Positions 1 to 6,117 of a stretch of 10,739 nucleotides of DNA are shown one piece after another; the stretch's first letter is position 1; each line of letters opens with the position of its first letter. The position numbers were made by a program, and so were the translations under genes. Source of the DNA: Flavobacteriales bacterium UBA2426 (GTDB taxonomy: Bacteria; Bacteroidota; Bacteroidia; Flavobacteriales_F; PHOS-HE28). The stretch covers positions 2,503 through 13,241 of the forward strand of contig DDRC01000007.1 in the NCBI GenBank assembly GCA_002342985.1, written 5' to 3'. The notes under the pieces are model-generated. The model was not told the origin of the DNA. It ran no database searches and saw only the letters and a program-made list of their open reading frames with translations.

Positions 1-118
1 GCAGTTCCAGTTCATCGAACGCGGCGCTGCCTTCCTTGGGGTCAAGGTCGAAGAGCTCCTGGATGCGCAACAGCGCCGCCTTGTGCTCCTTTCGGGTGCG
101 GATGGGCTTAACCTTCAT
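1..118 (-). CDS. higA: HigA-type antitoxin, N-terminal part (cut by window edge)
   Basis: Only the first 39 codons are in the window. The frame starts at the ATG whose complement is at 116-118 and begins MKVKPIRTRKEHKAAL, then LLRIQELFDLDPKEGS and a stretch ending FDELEL. This matches the N-terminal region of the long HigA family (COG5499 type), where a 'kPIkT..dy.aAL..Ie.LfdA..gt.e.deLe.L' pattern precedes the DNA-binding helix-turn-helix; that part lies outside the window. The start overlaps the end of the toxin gene by 11 bases, implying translational coupling. By family knowledge the protein would bind and neutralise the HigB-type toxin and, with it, repress the operon. The call rests on the N-terminal pattern and on the toxin partner. 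Confidence 0.8.
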   Translation of the reverse strand, partial: MKVKPIRTRKEHKAALLRIQELFDLDPKEGSAAFDELEL

Positions 119-428
119 AGCGCAGGGTTGTAACGTCCACCTTGTCGTACTCGGCATGGGTCATGACCCGGATGATGTAGACGATGCCGTTCCTGGCCGA
201 GGGCTTCTTGTACCGCACACGCGCCACCAGGCGGAACGCATTGCCCTTGATGTTGAAGACCAGCCGGTCCCCACCCACGAACGACACGGACGGGAAGCTG
301 CGCTTGATGTCCTCCGGTGTGGCCCATGTTTCCTTCTTCACCAGTTCGTACCATGCCCTTAACGGTTGCAAGGCTTGCATATGGCGCTTGCCATACCGCT
401 CGAGGGTCTCTTTGGCGATGATCCGCAT
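108..428 (-). CDS. higB: HigB-type mRNA interferase toxin
   Basis: A 106-residue protein starting MRIIAKETLERYGKRH, with PLRAWYELVKKETWATP, a central FVGGDRLVFNIKGNAFRLVARVRY and a C-terminal YIIRVMTHAEYDKVDV. These are hallmarks of the HigB_toxin family: RelE-fold ribosome-dependent mRNA endonucleases of about 95-110 residues. The MRIIAK start and the THAEYDK(V/I)D motif near the end are especially diagnostic. The gene comes before its antitoxin, the usual higBA order, and overlaps it by 11 bases. By family knowledge the toxin cleaves translated mRNA when the antitoxin is lost, giving growth arrest or plasmid/island stabilisation. Length and motifs look intact. A perfect inverted repeat 17 bases upstream is a likely autorepression site. 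Confidence 0.92.
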   Translation of the reverse strand: MRIIAKETLERYGKRHMQALQPLRAWYELVKKETWATPEDIKRSFPSVSFVGGDRLVFNIKGNAFRLVARVRYKKPSARNGIVYIIRVMTHAEYDKVDVTTLRYEG

Positions 429-444
429 GCGAAGATACGGCGAA

Positions 445-463
445 TGTAACCAAAATGGTTACA
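445..463. promoter_or_regulatory. Perfect inverted repeat, probable higBA operator
   Basis: The sequence TGTAACCAAAATGGTTACA is a perfect 8-bp inverted repeat around a 3-base AAA spacer. It lies 17 bases upstream of the higB start codon, where an antitoxin or toxin-antitoxin complex would block transcription. It is AT-rich compared with its surroundings. That it is the HigA operator is inferred from position and symmetry; no half-site consensus was available for comparison. Confidence 0.6.
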
Positions 464-844
464 CTGGTCGGTCGGCACGAGCGCGTCCGTTATTGCTCAG
501 GGTCGCGTGAGCGGGCGCAGCGGCAGCTTGCCGTAGGAACGGGCCAGCCATGCACAGCGCGAGGAGACTGCGACGAAGGAGCAGGCCCCGGAGCCTGATG
601 CAAGGCGGGCCGGGACAAGGCAACTACAGCGGAGCACGCGACCCTGGCCGCTCCCGAGCAAAGGCTCTGCGACGCGAAGGGATGGGCCGGGGCACGCCCG
701 AATGCGCATCGGCCCGCCCGCGCCCTCTACGCAACCGGTCGCTGGAAGCGCGGCAGGGGCTGCTGCTGGTGGGCGACAAGGAGCTGGTAAGGGCGCCTTT
801 CCGGGTGGTGGAGAAGCCATGACGGCTGCGTGACTCCTGGTCGC
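464..844. other. Intergenic stretch without a confident gene
   Basis: About 380 bases between the higBA control region and the end of the membrane protein gene. I see no complete gene. Two short gene-end-like frames stand out: a minus-strand frame running down to about 500 (…WLARSYGKLPLRPLTRP) and a plus-strand frame ending at 822 (…GLLLVGDKELVRAPFRVVEKP), both rich in G/C at third codon positions. Between them lie GC-rich self-complementary patches, including GGGCCG (685-690) facing CGGCCC (711-716) around the palindrome ATGCGCAT (703-710). It may be a decayed gene or a dispersed repeat; neither can be decided from one copy. Confidence 0.4.
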
Positions 845-1456
845 TCACTGGCGTGCCCTGGCGGTCATCCACCCATACACGACCAGCATCCACAGCGCGC
901 AGAAGGGCCCCATGTCCAGCATGCCGACGCTGTCGGGTGGGTCGGGGAAGGCGGCCATGTTGATGCCGAAGAGCAGCGTGCCGCAGAGGGTACCAGTGAG
1001 GCTGAGCGCCTTCGCGAATGCGGACAAGCGCCATAGCTGGATCGCGAAGAGCGTGATGCTCGCGGCGATGAGGCAGTCCCAGGCGATGTCGAGCCCGAAG
1101 TGAACGGCGCTGCCCACGTCCATGAGCGCCGTGCGGAAGGGGTCGCTCTCTGGCAAGCGACCATACGCGGCGAAGAGCGCCTGCTGCACGGTGAGCATGG
1201 CCAGTACGGTAACACCCGCTGACGCGCCGAGGAAGCCGGCGATGCGCGTACCTACGCGGGGCGTGCCCTGCTCAACGGCATGCACCAGCCCGAGCGAGGC
1301 GATGGCGACCAGCGGTCCGAACGCGAACGCGAGGACCTGTGCAGGCCTGACGGGCAGGGGCAGGAAGGCCGCGCCGAAGTAGGCCAGGATGGCGGCGATG
1401 CCGCAGAGGCCGCCCGTGATGATCCACGTCCGGCCAAGCGCTTCAGGGTGTCGCAT
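845..1456 (-). CDS. Hypothetical six-helix integral membrane protein
   Basis: A 203-residue, strongly hydrophobic protein starting MRHPEALGRTW. Six likely membrane segments lie at roughly residues 11-31, 41-62, 72-98, 121-141, 150-170 and 181-197. A polar loop after the third (about 99-118, YGRLPESDPFRTALMD) and an acidic/proline loop (170-180, FPDPPDSVGM) may face the aqueous side. The frame stays open upstream to 1525 through other possible starts, but the ATG at 1456 sits just before the first hydrophobic segment and leaves room for a promoter. I do not recognise the family. It may resemble the DUF4386-type or other small multi-helix membrane proteins of unknown role, but no diagnostic motif supports this. 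It is transcribed divergently from the secreted protein at 1528, with about 70 bases between the starts. Confidence 0.7.
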   Translation of the reverse strand: MRHPEALGRTWIITGGLCGIAAILAYFGAAFLPLPVRPAQVLAFAFGPLVAIASLGLVHAVEQGTPRVGTRIAGFLGASAGVTVLAMLTVQQALFAAYGRLPESDPFRTALMDVGSAVHFGLDIAWDCLIAASITLFAIQLWRLSAFAKALSLTGTLCGTLLFGINMAAFPDPPDSVGMLDMGPFCALWMLVVYGWMTARARQ

Positions 1457-1527
1457 GCACGGAGGACGGGGGACCCTGCAGGAAGTTACAGGCCGCCTTG
1501 CGGTCGGGGTCGCCGAACTTTGCATCC

Positions 1528-2460
1528 ATGCCCATGCGTGCCATCATCTTCTTGTATGCGCTGATGACCGGCAGTGGCCACATCGCCTCTGCCCAGCGCC
1601 TCGTTGTGCTCGTCCACGATGAACAGGGCAAACCGCTCCCCGGCGCCAACGTTACCCTGCGCGATTCGCGGGACCGCGTCGTAAAGCCCTCCACGAAGAA
1701 GGACGGCGTATTCACCTTCGAGCAGGTACCGGAGGGCTACGATGCGCTACAGGTGAAGGCCGCCGGCAAACTGCTGAACGGCTGCCAGTGGTATGGGTCT
1801 CTGCCTGACACGGTGCGGATGACGATGCGCAAGGGGCCGTATCACCTGATCGATGAAGGGTATCGTCAACCCCGGCTGGTCTTCGATGAGCGCCGCTTGG
1901 AAGTGGACTACCACCCTGGCGTTCGCACCGACAGCCTGCGACCCTGGTTCGCAGAACGTGGCCTGGTCTATGAGCCCCATACCTGTACCTACTTACGGCG
2001 GAAGAACGGCGGTAAGTTCAAGCTGCACCACAATGCCGAGCTGGAAGCGGTGCGCAAGAACCCAGTGGTCAATACGGCCGGGCTCTATGCCGAGCACCAG
2101 AAGCGCGATCTCCATGAATGGGTAGGCGTTACGCCGCACGCGGGGCTGAGCATGACCCAGCAGCACCAGTTCACGGGCATCGTGCGCATCACCTTCTTCG
2201 CAGGCGGCATGGAGCGTTCAGGCGCATTCGGCTACATGATGGAGGTCAACCGGATCCTCGATACGTTCGGCTTCCGGTTGACAGAGACCACTTCCGGCTA
2301 CGCGGATGAAACGACGCTCTCGGAGGCGGTCGGCGATGGTGTGGAAGCGAAGCCGGTCTCCGGCCTGGCCGGTCCATTCCTGATCGGGCAGTTGGAGCAA
2401 CTGGCGCGGCACCCGGCCGTGGCCAAGGTGGAGCTGGTGGTGCCGATGATGCTCGATTGA
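1528..2460 (+). CDS. Secreted protein with carboxypeptidase-regulatory-like N-terminal domain
   Basis: A 310-residue protein. Residues 1-23 (MPMRAIIFLYALMTGSGHIA, then SAQ) look like a signal peptide with cleavage after Ala-Gln. Residues 24-80 form a carboxypeptidase-regulatory-like beta-sandwich (RLVVLVHDEQGKPLPGANVT … DGVFTFEQVPEGYDALQVKA), common in Bacteroidota surface proteins. The rest, residues 81-310, I do not recognise. Two segments end in similar ways, LEAVRKNPVVNTAGLYAE (172-189) and LEQLARHPAVAKVELVVP (289-306), suggesting two repeats of one alpha/beta module. A start at 1534 (MRAIIF) is equally possible. The start-proximal motif GAACTTTG (1515-1522) may be a promoter element. No catalytic motif is evident; a structural, binding or inhibitor role in the periplasm or at the surface is a guess. 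Confidence 0.75.
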   Translation: MPMRAIIFLYALMTGSGHIASAQRLVVLVHDEQGKPLPGANVTLRDSRDRVVKPSTKKDGVFTFEQVPEGYDALQVKAAGKLLNGCQWYGSLPDTVRMTMRKGPYHLIDEGYRQPRLVFDERRLEVDYHPGVRTDSLRPWFAERGLVYEPHTCTYLRRKNGGKFKLHHNAELEAVRKNPVVNTAGLYAEHQKRDLHEWVGVTPHAGLSMTQQHQFTGIVRITFFAGGMERSGAFGYMMEVNRILDTFGFRLTETTSGYADETTLSEAVGDGVEAKPVSGLAGPFLIGQLEQLARHPAVAKVELVVPMMLD

Positions 2461-2544
2461 GGGGCTTGCGCTTACCAGTCTGGGATCCCCATCTACGCCC
2501 AAGGCGGCAGCGAATGGACGCGTCATCTCCGTATTTCGCATTCG

Positions 2545-2850
2545 ATGCAATGCACGCACTGCTCGCGTCATCCGTTGCTTTTAACCACGATCCTGCTGAC
2601 CACCCACGCCCAGCCCTGCGCCTGCCCCTCCACCTTCGATTGGATGGTGCGCACGTTCGAAGAATGACGCGGGCTTCCAGCTCGTGGTGGACAGCAAAGG
2701 CCAGGCCGCCTATGCCGAGCACGCGCAGGCCCTCCGCTCGCGTGGACAGCAGTGCCTTGCACGCCGCCACAGGGCGGCTCAACCGGTCGGCACAATCCTG
2801 CTGAGTGGGTATTGCGAAGGCATCATGGCAAGGGGAGCTTTCGGTCGCTT
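2545..2850 (+). pseudogene. Remnant of an S41 family peptidase N-terminus (frameshifted)
   Basis: From ATG 2545 the frame reads MQCTHCSRHPLLLTTILLTT, a signal-peptide-like start, then HAQPCACPSTFDWMVRTFEE and a stop at 2665-2667. In the next frame, from 2663, it continues NDAGFQLVVDSKGQAAYAEH and AQALRSRGQQC. Joined, these give the N-terminal prodomain of Bacteroidota S41 (C-terminal processing-like) peptidases, in which 'C.C...(F/L)DW....FE.NDAGFQ..(V/I)D.KG..AY..H' is typical. A net gain of one base or loss of two near 2660 breaks the frame. After about 2750 similarity becomes unclear, and the whole PDZ and catalytic region is absent. The second frame stays open into the downstream lipoprotein gene. 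A functional translational fusion is unlikely but not excluded. Confidence 0.65.
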
Positions 2851-2872
2851 TCTAGGACCAATACCCAATGCC

Positions 2873-3412
2873 ATGAGAACGAACAGAAGGCCTTACCTGC
2901 TCCTCATCGGGGTCATCGCGGCCGCAGTGGCATGCCGCAAGGAGGAAACGGCAGTTCCAACCAGTGCACCCATCGATGCACCGGTGGATGCTACGGATTG
3001 GACCGGTCACGAACCGGAGGTCACCGACGCAGCCAAGCACCTCACGCCGCCCGTGCAGACGGGCACGTGGAAGGTGCTGCGCCTCTTCTCGCGCCGGGTG
3101 CAGCAGCCTGCTGCGCTGATGCCGTGGATCCGCATCCAAGGCGGTGAGCTGACGGGATTCACAGGCTGCAATCAGATCAACGGGTCGGTGCGCGCCAGCG
3201 GGGAGGCCATCCAGTTCAGCGACGTCAGCGCCACCCACAAGCTCTGCCCCGGCACGGCTGAGCAGGAGGCGGACCTGGTGGAAGCGCTTCAAGCGACGAC
3301 GGGCATCCAAGTGGCGGGCAGCCGGCTCTTCCTCCGCAGCCCGCGCGGCGAAACAGCCATGCTCATCCGCCTCTCCGATTCGCCCCGCTTCCTTTCTACG
3401 GGGGCGTTCTGA
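2873..3412 (+). CDS. META-domain (HslJ/DUF306-like) lipoprotein
   Basis: A 179-residue protein. Residues 1-21 (MRTNRRPYLLLIGVIAAAVA, then Cys21) form a lipoprotein signal with an AVA-C lipobox, so it is probably lipid-anchored in the envelope. A Thr/Pro/Ala linker (about 25-62) leads into a META domain at about 63-168: GTWKVLRL, IRIQGGELTGFTGCNQINGS (the GCNxxxG motif at 98-104), then a THKLCPGTAEQE motif like the family's 'T.m.Cp...E', and a closing LFLRSPRGETAMLIR. HslJ-type META proteins are linked to heat or antibiotic tolerance in other bacteria, but the molecular role is unknown. The frame is open upstream to 2684 in the S41 remnant; ATG 2873 is chosen because the lipoprotein signal starts there. 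A strong hairpin follows the stop. Confidence 0.85.
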   Translation: MRTNRRPYLLLIGVIAAAVACRKEETAVPTSAPIDAPVDATDWTGHEPEVTDAAKHLTPPVQTGTWKVLRLFSRRVQQPAALMPWIRIQGGELTGFTGCNQINGSVRASGEAIQFSDVSATHKLCPGTAEQEADLVEALQATTGIQVAGSRLFLRSPRGETAMLIRLSDSPRFLSTGAF

Positions 3413-3437
3413 CTGCCGGAGCATGCTCGTCGGCCAT

Positions 3438-3470
3438 GGCGCAGGGCTTTCCATCGGAGGGCCCTGCGCC
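3438..3470. terminator. Hairpin between convergent genes
   Basis: A perfect 10-bp stem, GGCGCAGGGC (3438-3447) pairing with GCCCTGCGCC (3461-3470), around a 13-base loop. It lies 26 bases after the META gene stop and before the end of the opposing MmcQ-like gene, so it could serve either strand. The plus side is followed by CCCTTTC, not a proper T-tract. Confidence 0.55.
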
Positions 3471-3521
3471 CCTTTCAAGCATACCGTGGCCGGCGCTGTC
3501 GGCTGACAGGGAGGCGCCGCC

Positions 3522-3851
3522 TCATCGCCGTGCATGCCGGTGCGCCATCTCCAGCGCCTGGCGGAAGGTGCGCGCATCGAGCCGATCGAGCCGGGCCAAG
3601 GTGGCGCCGTGAGCGCCCCACTTGCCGGGGAAGGGCTCAAAGGCAGGGGAGAGGTCCAATGCGGCGGCCTGCAGTTCCTGGTCGAGCATCAGCACGGCGA
3701 AGCCCTCCTCGATCCACAGCGTCATGAAGGTGCGGCCGGCCTTGCCGCCGGGCTTGCGCGGCGCGATGCGGTAGGCGGCCTTGCCGAAGTGCGCGTACTC
3801 CTCGCCGCCGAGACCGGCAAGGGCGAGGTGGCGGGCGTCGGCGATGCTCAT
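3522..3851 (-). CDS. MmcQ/YjbR-like protein
   Basis: A 109-residue protein from ATG 3851: MSIADARHLALAGLGGEEYA, HFGKAAYR (21-28), a middle strand region TFMTLWIEEGFAVLMLD, then FEPFPGKWGAHGATLARLDR (71-90) and a C-terminal helix RTFRQALEMAHRHA. This follows the MmcQ/YjbR fold pattern (small alpha/beta, 'F.k..yR..gK.f' then 'P..WG..G...v.l' and a final helix), and the length is typical of about 110-120 residues. The family is called DNA-binding on structural grounds, but its cellular role is not settled. The frame extends upstream to 3908, but the extra residues (MLLAQECRCRG…) are not family-like. TAGCTTCG ends 8 bases before the chosen ATG. It converges on the META lipoprotein gene. Confidence 0.8.
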   Translation of the reverse strand: MSIADARHLALAGLGGEEYAHFGKAAYRIAPRKPGGKAGRTFMTLWIEEGFAVLMLDQELQAAALDLSPAFEPFPGKWGAHGATLARLDRLDARTFRQALEMAHRHARR

Positions 3852-3859
3852 GGGGGAGG

Positions 3860-3867
3860 CGAAGCTA
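3860..3867 (-). promoter_or_regulatory. Possible -7 element of the MmcQ-like gene
   Basis: The minus strand reads TAGCTTCG, one base from the Bacteroidota -7 consensus TAnnTTTG, and ends 8 bases before the start codon. No matching -33 element was sought in detail. If real, the 5' leader would be only a few bases. Confidence 0.35.
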
Positions 3868-4007
3868 GACGGCCTCCCGCGGCAGCGGCATTCCTGAGCC
3901 AGCAGCACACCCTCCGATTTTTTTCCGGCGCTGTGAAACCCCCGTTCAGCGGCTGCCGTTCAACCACCTGTCCAAGTAGTTCAAAGGTCAGTCTGAAGAG
4001 TCACGTC

Positions 4008-4035
4008 GCCCCTGTCCCGCTTGCGGGATGGGGGC
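4008..4035. other. Strong hairpin in the intergenic region before tRNA-Leu
   Basis: GCCCCTGTCCCGC (4008-4020) pairs along its whole length with GCGGGATGGGGGC (4023-4035), counting two G-T wobbles. The innermost pair must open for the loop. A second, competing stem GGCTTC (4033-4038) with GAAGCC (4049-4054) follows directly. No T-tract follows, so it is not an obvious terminator, and no upstream plus-strand gene needs one. It could belong to an unannotated RNA within 3870-4060. Confidence 0.45.
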
Positions 4036-4086
4036 TTCGTGCTTCCGGGAAGCCGCACTTGAAAGCCGCGGCTGCACCGTGATGCA

Positions 4087-4115
4087 TTGCGGCATTGTCC
4101 GGGCCACTATATTTG
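4087..4115 (+). promoter_or_regulatory. Bacteroidota-type promoter of tRNA-Leu
   Basis: TATATTTG (4108-4115) is an exact match to the Bacteroidota primary-sigma -7 consensus TAnnTTTG, in an otherwise GC-rich stretch. A TTG (4087-4089) lies 18 bases upstream, near the expected spacing for the -33 TTTG/TTG element. The motif ends 24 bases before the mature tRNA 5' end, leaving a short leader for RNase P to remove. Confidence 0.75.
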
Positions 4116-4139
4116 CGCCCCCTGCCAGCAGGGGCACTC

Positions 4140-4223
4140 ACCGGAGTGGCGGAATTGGTAGACGCGCACGTTTCAGGGGCGTGTGACCGTAAGGTTGTAA
4201 GGGTTCGAGTCCCTTCTCCGGTA
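4140..4223 (+). tRNA. tRNA-Leu (anticodon CAG)
   Basis: An 84-base class II tRNA. Acceptor arms ACCGGAG (4140-4146) and CTCCGGT (4216-4222) pair perfectly, with A as discriminator. A D-arm with GGAATTGGTAGACGC follows. The anticodon stem CACGT/GCGTG encloses the loop TTCAGGG, giving anticodon CAG, which reads CUG leucine codons. A long variable arm (TGACCGTAAGGTTGT) and the T-arm AAGGG-TTCGAGT-CCCTT complete it, as expected for leucine tRNAs. The 3' CCA is not encoded: the gene runs into ACAGC, so CCA must be added enzymatically. CUG should be a favoured leucine codon in this GC-rich genome, consistent with heavy CTG use in nearby genes. Confidence 0.96.
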
Positions 4224-4227
4224 CAGC

Positions 4228-4252
4228 AAGGGCGGCCCACCGGGCCGCCCTT
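4228..4252 (+). terminator. Terminator hairpin of tRNA-Leu
   Basis: A perfect 11-bp stem AAGGGCGGCCC (4228-4238) and GGGCCGCCCTT (4242-4252) with a 3-base ACC loop, starting 5 bases after the tRNA. It is followed by CGAGTTTG, not a long T-tract. It separates the tRNA from the membrane protein gene at 4285. Confidence 0.75.
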
Positions 4253-4284
4253 CGAGTTTGAAGGCGACGCAAAGCAGCATAACC

Positions 4285-4872
4285 ATGGCCGACAAGCGGT
4301 TCAGGACGCGCAAGCAGTGGAACAACACCCTGCTGGTGCTGGGCATGGCGCCGTTCCTGCTCCTCGTGGCGGCCAGCTACGGGTTCTCCTCAGGCCGGCT
4401 CTACTGGATCGGCATCGCGGCCGGCGTGGTGGCGGTGCTGACGGCCCTGGCCGTGCTGCGCGACCGTGGACGCAGGGCTTCGTACGTGATCCGCGATGGC
4501 CGGCTGATGCTGAGCCGGGGCCGCCACCAGCGCACCATCGCCCCGCAGGACATCGTGGATGCCAGCCTCATCGAGCGCTCCGCCTGCCGCGATTACGTGC
4601 GCAAGAAGGCCGCGGTGCGGGTGGAGGACCGGGGCGGCTCGCGCCGCGCCGCCGAGCGGGCCTACCTGCGCTTCTGCACCATCGACATCGGCCTGAGCTC
4701 CTACACCCTGGGGCTGGGCCGCCAGATGATCGACCGCATGCCCAGCGCGCGGGCCGACCTGCTGCTGCTGCGCACGCGCGATGGCGATGACGTGGTGCTG
4801 TCGCCGGAGTACAACCAGGACATGCTCGAGCACATCAGCCGGGTGAAACGGGCGGTGGAGGCGGGGCGCTGA
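4285..4872 (+). CDS. Hypothetical two-helix membrane protein with a soluble C-terminal domain
   Basis: A 195-residue protein from ATG 4285 (MADKRFRTRKQWNNT). A basic N-terminus precedes two membrane segments at about 14-34 (TLLVLGMAPFLLLVAASYGF) and 40-58. The remaining 135 residues appear soluble: strands such as YVIRDGRLMLSRGRHQRTIA, a basic/acidic region 95-125, and a closing LLLLRTRDGDDVVLSPEYN followed by helix MLEHISRVKRAVEA. The two-helix hairpin followed by 'I.dg.l.i..g...r.I...dI' and a terminal 'pe....fl..I' helix resembles bacterial PH-domain (bPH) membrane proteins; this is a fold-level guess with no certain motif. An upstream TTG at 4258 would overlap the terminator region and is less likely. 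It stands alone on the plus strand between a tRNA and a convergent gene. Confidence 0.7.
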   Translation: MADKRFRTRKQWNNTLLVLGMAPFLLLVAASYGFSSGRLYWIGIAAGVVAVLTALAVLRDRGRRASYVIRDGRLMLSRGRHQRTIAPQDIVDASLIERSACRDYVRKKAAVRVEDRGGSRRAAERAYLRFCTIDIGLSSYTLGLGRQMIDRMPSARADLLLLRTRDGDDVVLSPEYNQDMLEHISRVKRAVEAGR

Positions 4873-4941
4873 GCGCGGAGGCTGCGCCCGACCGGCGCGC
4901 CAAGGCCCCATCCCAAGTTGGAGCAAGGCTCCCGCGGCTGA

Positions 4942-5865
4942 TCAGTTGTAGCGCACGCGCTGCCCGATGGCGAGCACGGAGCGCTCGCGGATGCCGTTCA
5001 TCCGGCACAGGGCGCTCACCGAGGTACCGTACCGGCGGGCGATGGCCGAGAGCGTGTCGCCGCGGCGCACCACATGGTACCGGCGCGCGCCGGCCGCCGC
5101 CTTGGCCGCCGCCATGGCGGAGAAGGTGTCCTTATTGATCTCGAAGGTCCGCGCCTTGAGCGTGCCGTTCTCCACATCGAAGATGAGTGCGGGGTCGATG
5201 GGCTGGTCCAGGAAGCGCACCTCGAAGTGGAGATGGCTGCCGTAGCTGCGGCCGGTGTTGCCGCCCAGGCCCAGTGTATCGCCTGCTGCGATGACCTGTC
5301 CGGGCTGCACCAGTCGCTTGCTCAGGTGGGCATAGAGCGTCTCCAGCCCGTTATGGTGGCGCACCACCACCACATGGCCGAAGGTCTTGTTGTACTTGGA
5401 GATGCGCACCATGCCGGGGAAGGCGCACACCACGGGGTCGCCCTTCTGCAGCTTCAGGTCGAGCCCGTAGTGCATGCGGCCCTTGCGGGGGCCGAAGGGG
5501 GAGGTGAGATGCCCGGGACAGGGAAGGGCATGGTCGTCGTCGCGTACGCTCAGGTGCAGGCACAGCGTGTCGTGCGTGAAGCGGGAGGTATTGCCGCGGT
5601 CGAAGATGGCCTCGGTGTTCCAGTGGCAGTACATGTCGTAGCCGGGAATCACCGAGAGGGAGTCGTTCACATCGTTCAGGATGCCCAGCGCGCGGGCGGC
5701 ACGGCTGATTTCCACCGTGGCGTCCTCCGCTTCGTCGGCCGGCACCAGCTCGTCGTAGATGTCCACGCCATCGGGTCCGCCGTATCCGCTGGTGTCCACC
5801 TGGGCGCGCAGCGGTGCGCTGATCAGCGCACCGGCGAGGAGGGTGAGGAGAGCGTTGAGCCGCAT
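4942..5865 (-). CDS. Secreted M23 peptidoglycan endopeptidase with C-terminal LysM domain
   Basis: A 307-residue protein with a signal peptide at 1-22 (MRLNALLTLLAGALISAPLR, then AQ). Residues about 30-117 form an N-terminal region I cannot name, with cysteines at 80, 102 and 116. The M23 (lysostaphin/LytM-type) zinc peptidase domain at about 118-230 has all the expected residues: H132 and D136 in MHYGLD, H180 in LYAHLS, and H211/H213 in HLHFE, so it should be active. A LysM peptidoglycan-binding domain covers about 263-306 (YHVVRRGDTLSAIARRYGTS … IGQRVRYN). It probably cuts peptide crosslinks in the periplasm during growth or division. The frame extends to 5964, but the signal peptide fixes ATG 5865. 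It is divergent from the acyltransferase gene. Unlike EnvC/NlpD types it lacks a coiled coil. Confidence 0.93.
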   Translation of the reverse strand: MRLNALLTLLAGALISAPLRAQVDTSGYGGPDGVDIYDELVPADEAEDATVEISRAARALGILNDVNDSLSVIPGYDMYCHWNTEAIFDRGNTSRFTHDTLCLHLSVRDDDHALPCPGHLTSPFGPRKGRMHYGLDLKLQKGDPVVCAFPGMVRISKYNKTFGHVVVVRHHNGLETLYAHLSKRLVQPGQVIAAGDTLGLGGNTGRSYGSHLHFEVRFLDQPIDPALIFDVENGTLKARTFEINKDTFSAMAAAKAAAGARRYHVVRRGDTLSAIARRYGTSVSALCRMNGIRERSVLAIGQRVRYN

Positions 5866-5874
5866 GGTGGCGGG

Positions 5875-5882
5875 CAAAACTA
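5875..5882 (-). promoter_or_regulatory. -7 element of the M23/LysM gene
   Basis: The minus strand reads TAGTTTTG, an exact TAnnTTTG match, ending 9 bases before the start codon. Transcription would begin within a few bases of the ATG, leaving almost no untranslated leader. Confidence 0.55.
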
Positions 5883-5945
5883 TCCGCGGAGTCGAAGGAG
5901 CCAAGTGGGGGTTGCCTCTTCTGTCCACAAGTGGCGCCGATAAGT

Positions 5946-6017
5946 CGACGGATTTCGCGGACACCGCGACGGATGCGGGTTCTGAGGGGGACGAGCCGCC
6001 TGTTAATTGACGTTAAC
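5946..6017. promoter_or_regulatory. Repeats in the M23/acyltransferase divergent intergenic region
   Basis: The direct repeat CGACGGAT occurs at 5946-5953 and 5967-5974, offset by 21 bases (two helical turns), so both would face the same side of the DNA. Just beyond is an AT-rich dyad, GTTAA (6002-6006) and TTAAC (6013-6017), unusual for this GC-rich context. These could bind a regulator of either divergent gene, but the repeats are short and chance occurrence is possible. Confidence 0.25.
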
Positions 6018-6109
6018 GGGCGGGGCTGCACTCCTTGGGGCTCAAGCAGACGGGGTCGGGCGTTGGGCGGCGCGTTATCAACAGCGGGCCGCCGCCGGAA
6101 GCCCCGGGA

Positions 6110-6117
6110 TACCTTCG
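6110..6117 (+). promoter_or_regulatory. Possible -7 element of the acyltransferase gene
   Basis: TACCTTCG is one base from TAnnTTTG and ends 9 bases before ATG 6127, the same spacing as the exact match in front of the divergent M23 gene. Confidence 0.4.

Noticed and set aside
2852..3640. Minus-strand open frame (262 codons) spanning the META gene and part of the MmcQ-like gene
   Set aside because: It overlaps two better-supported genes and a perfect hairpin, with no recognisable motif.
4001..4240. Minus-strand open frame crossing the tRNA
   Set aside because: It is the antisense of tRNA-Leu, a common false gene call.
5074..5943. Plus-strand open frame (289 codons) opposite the M23/LysM gene
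   Set aside because: Shadow of a gene with all catalytic residues in place; its translation is Val/Ala/His-rich and not protein-like.
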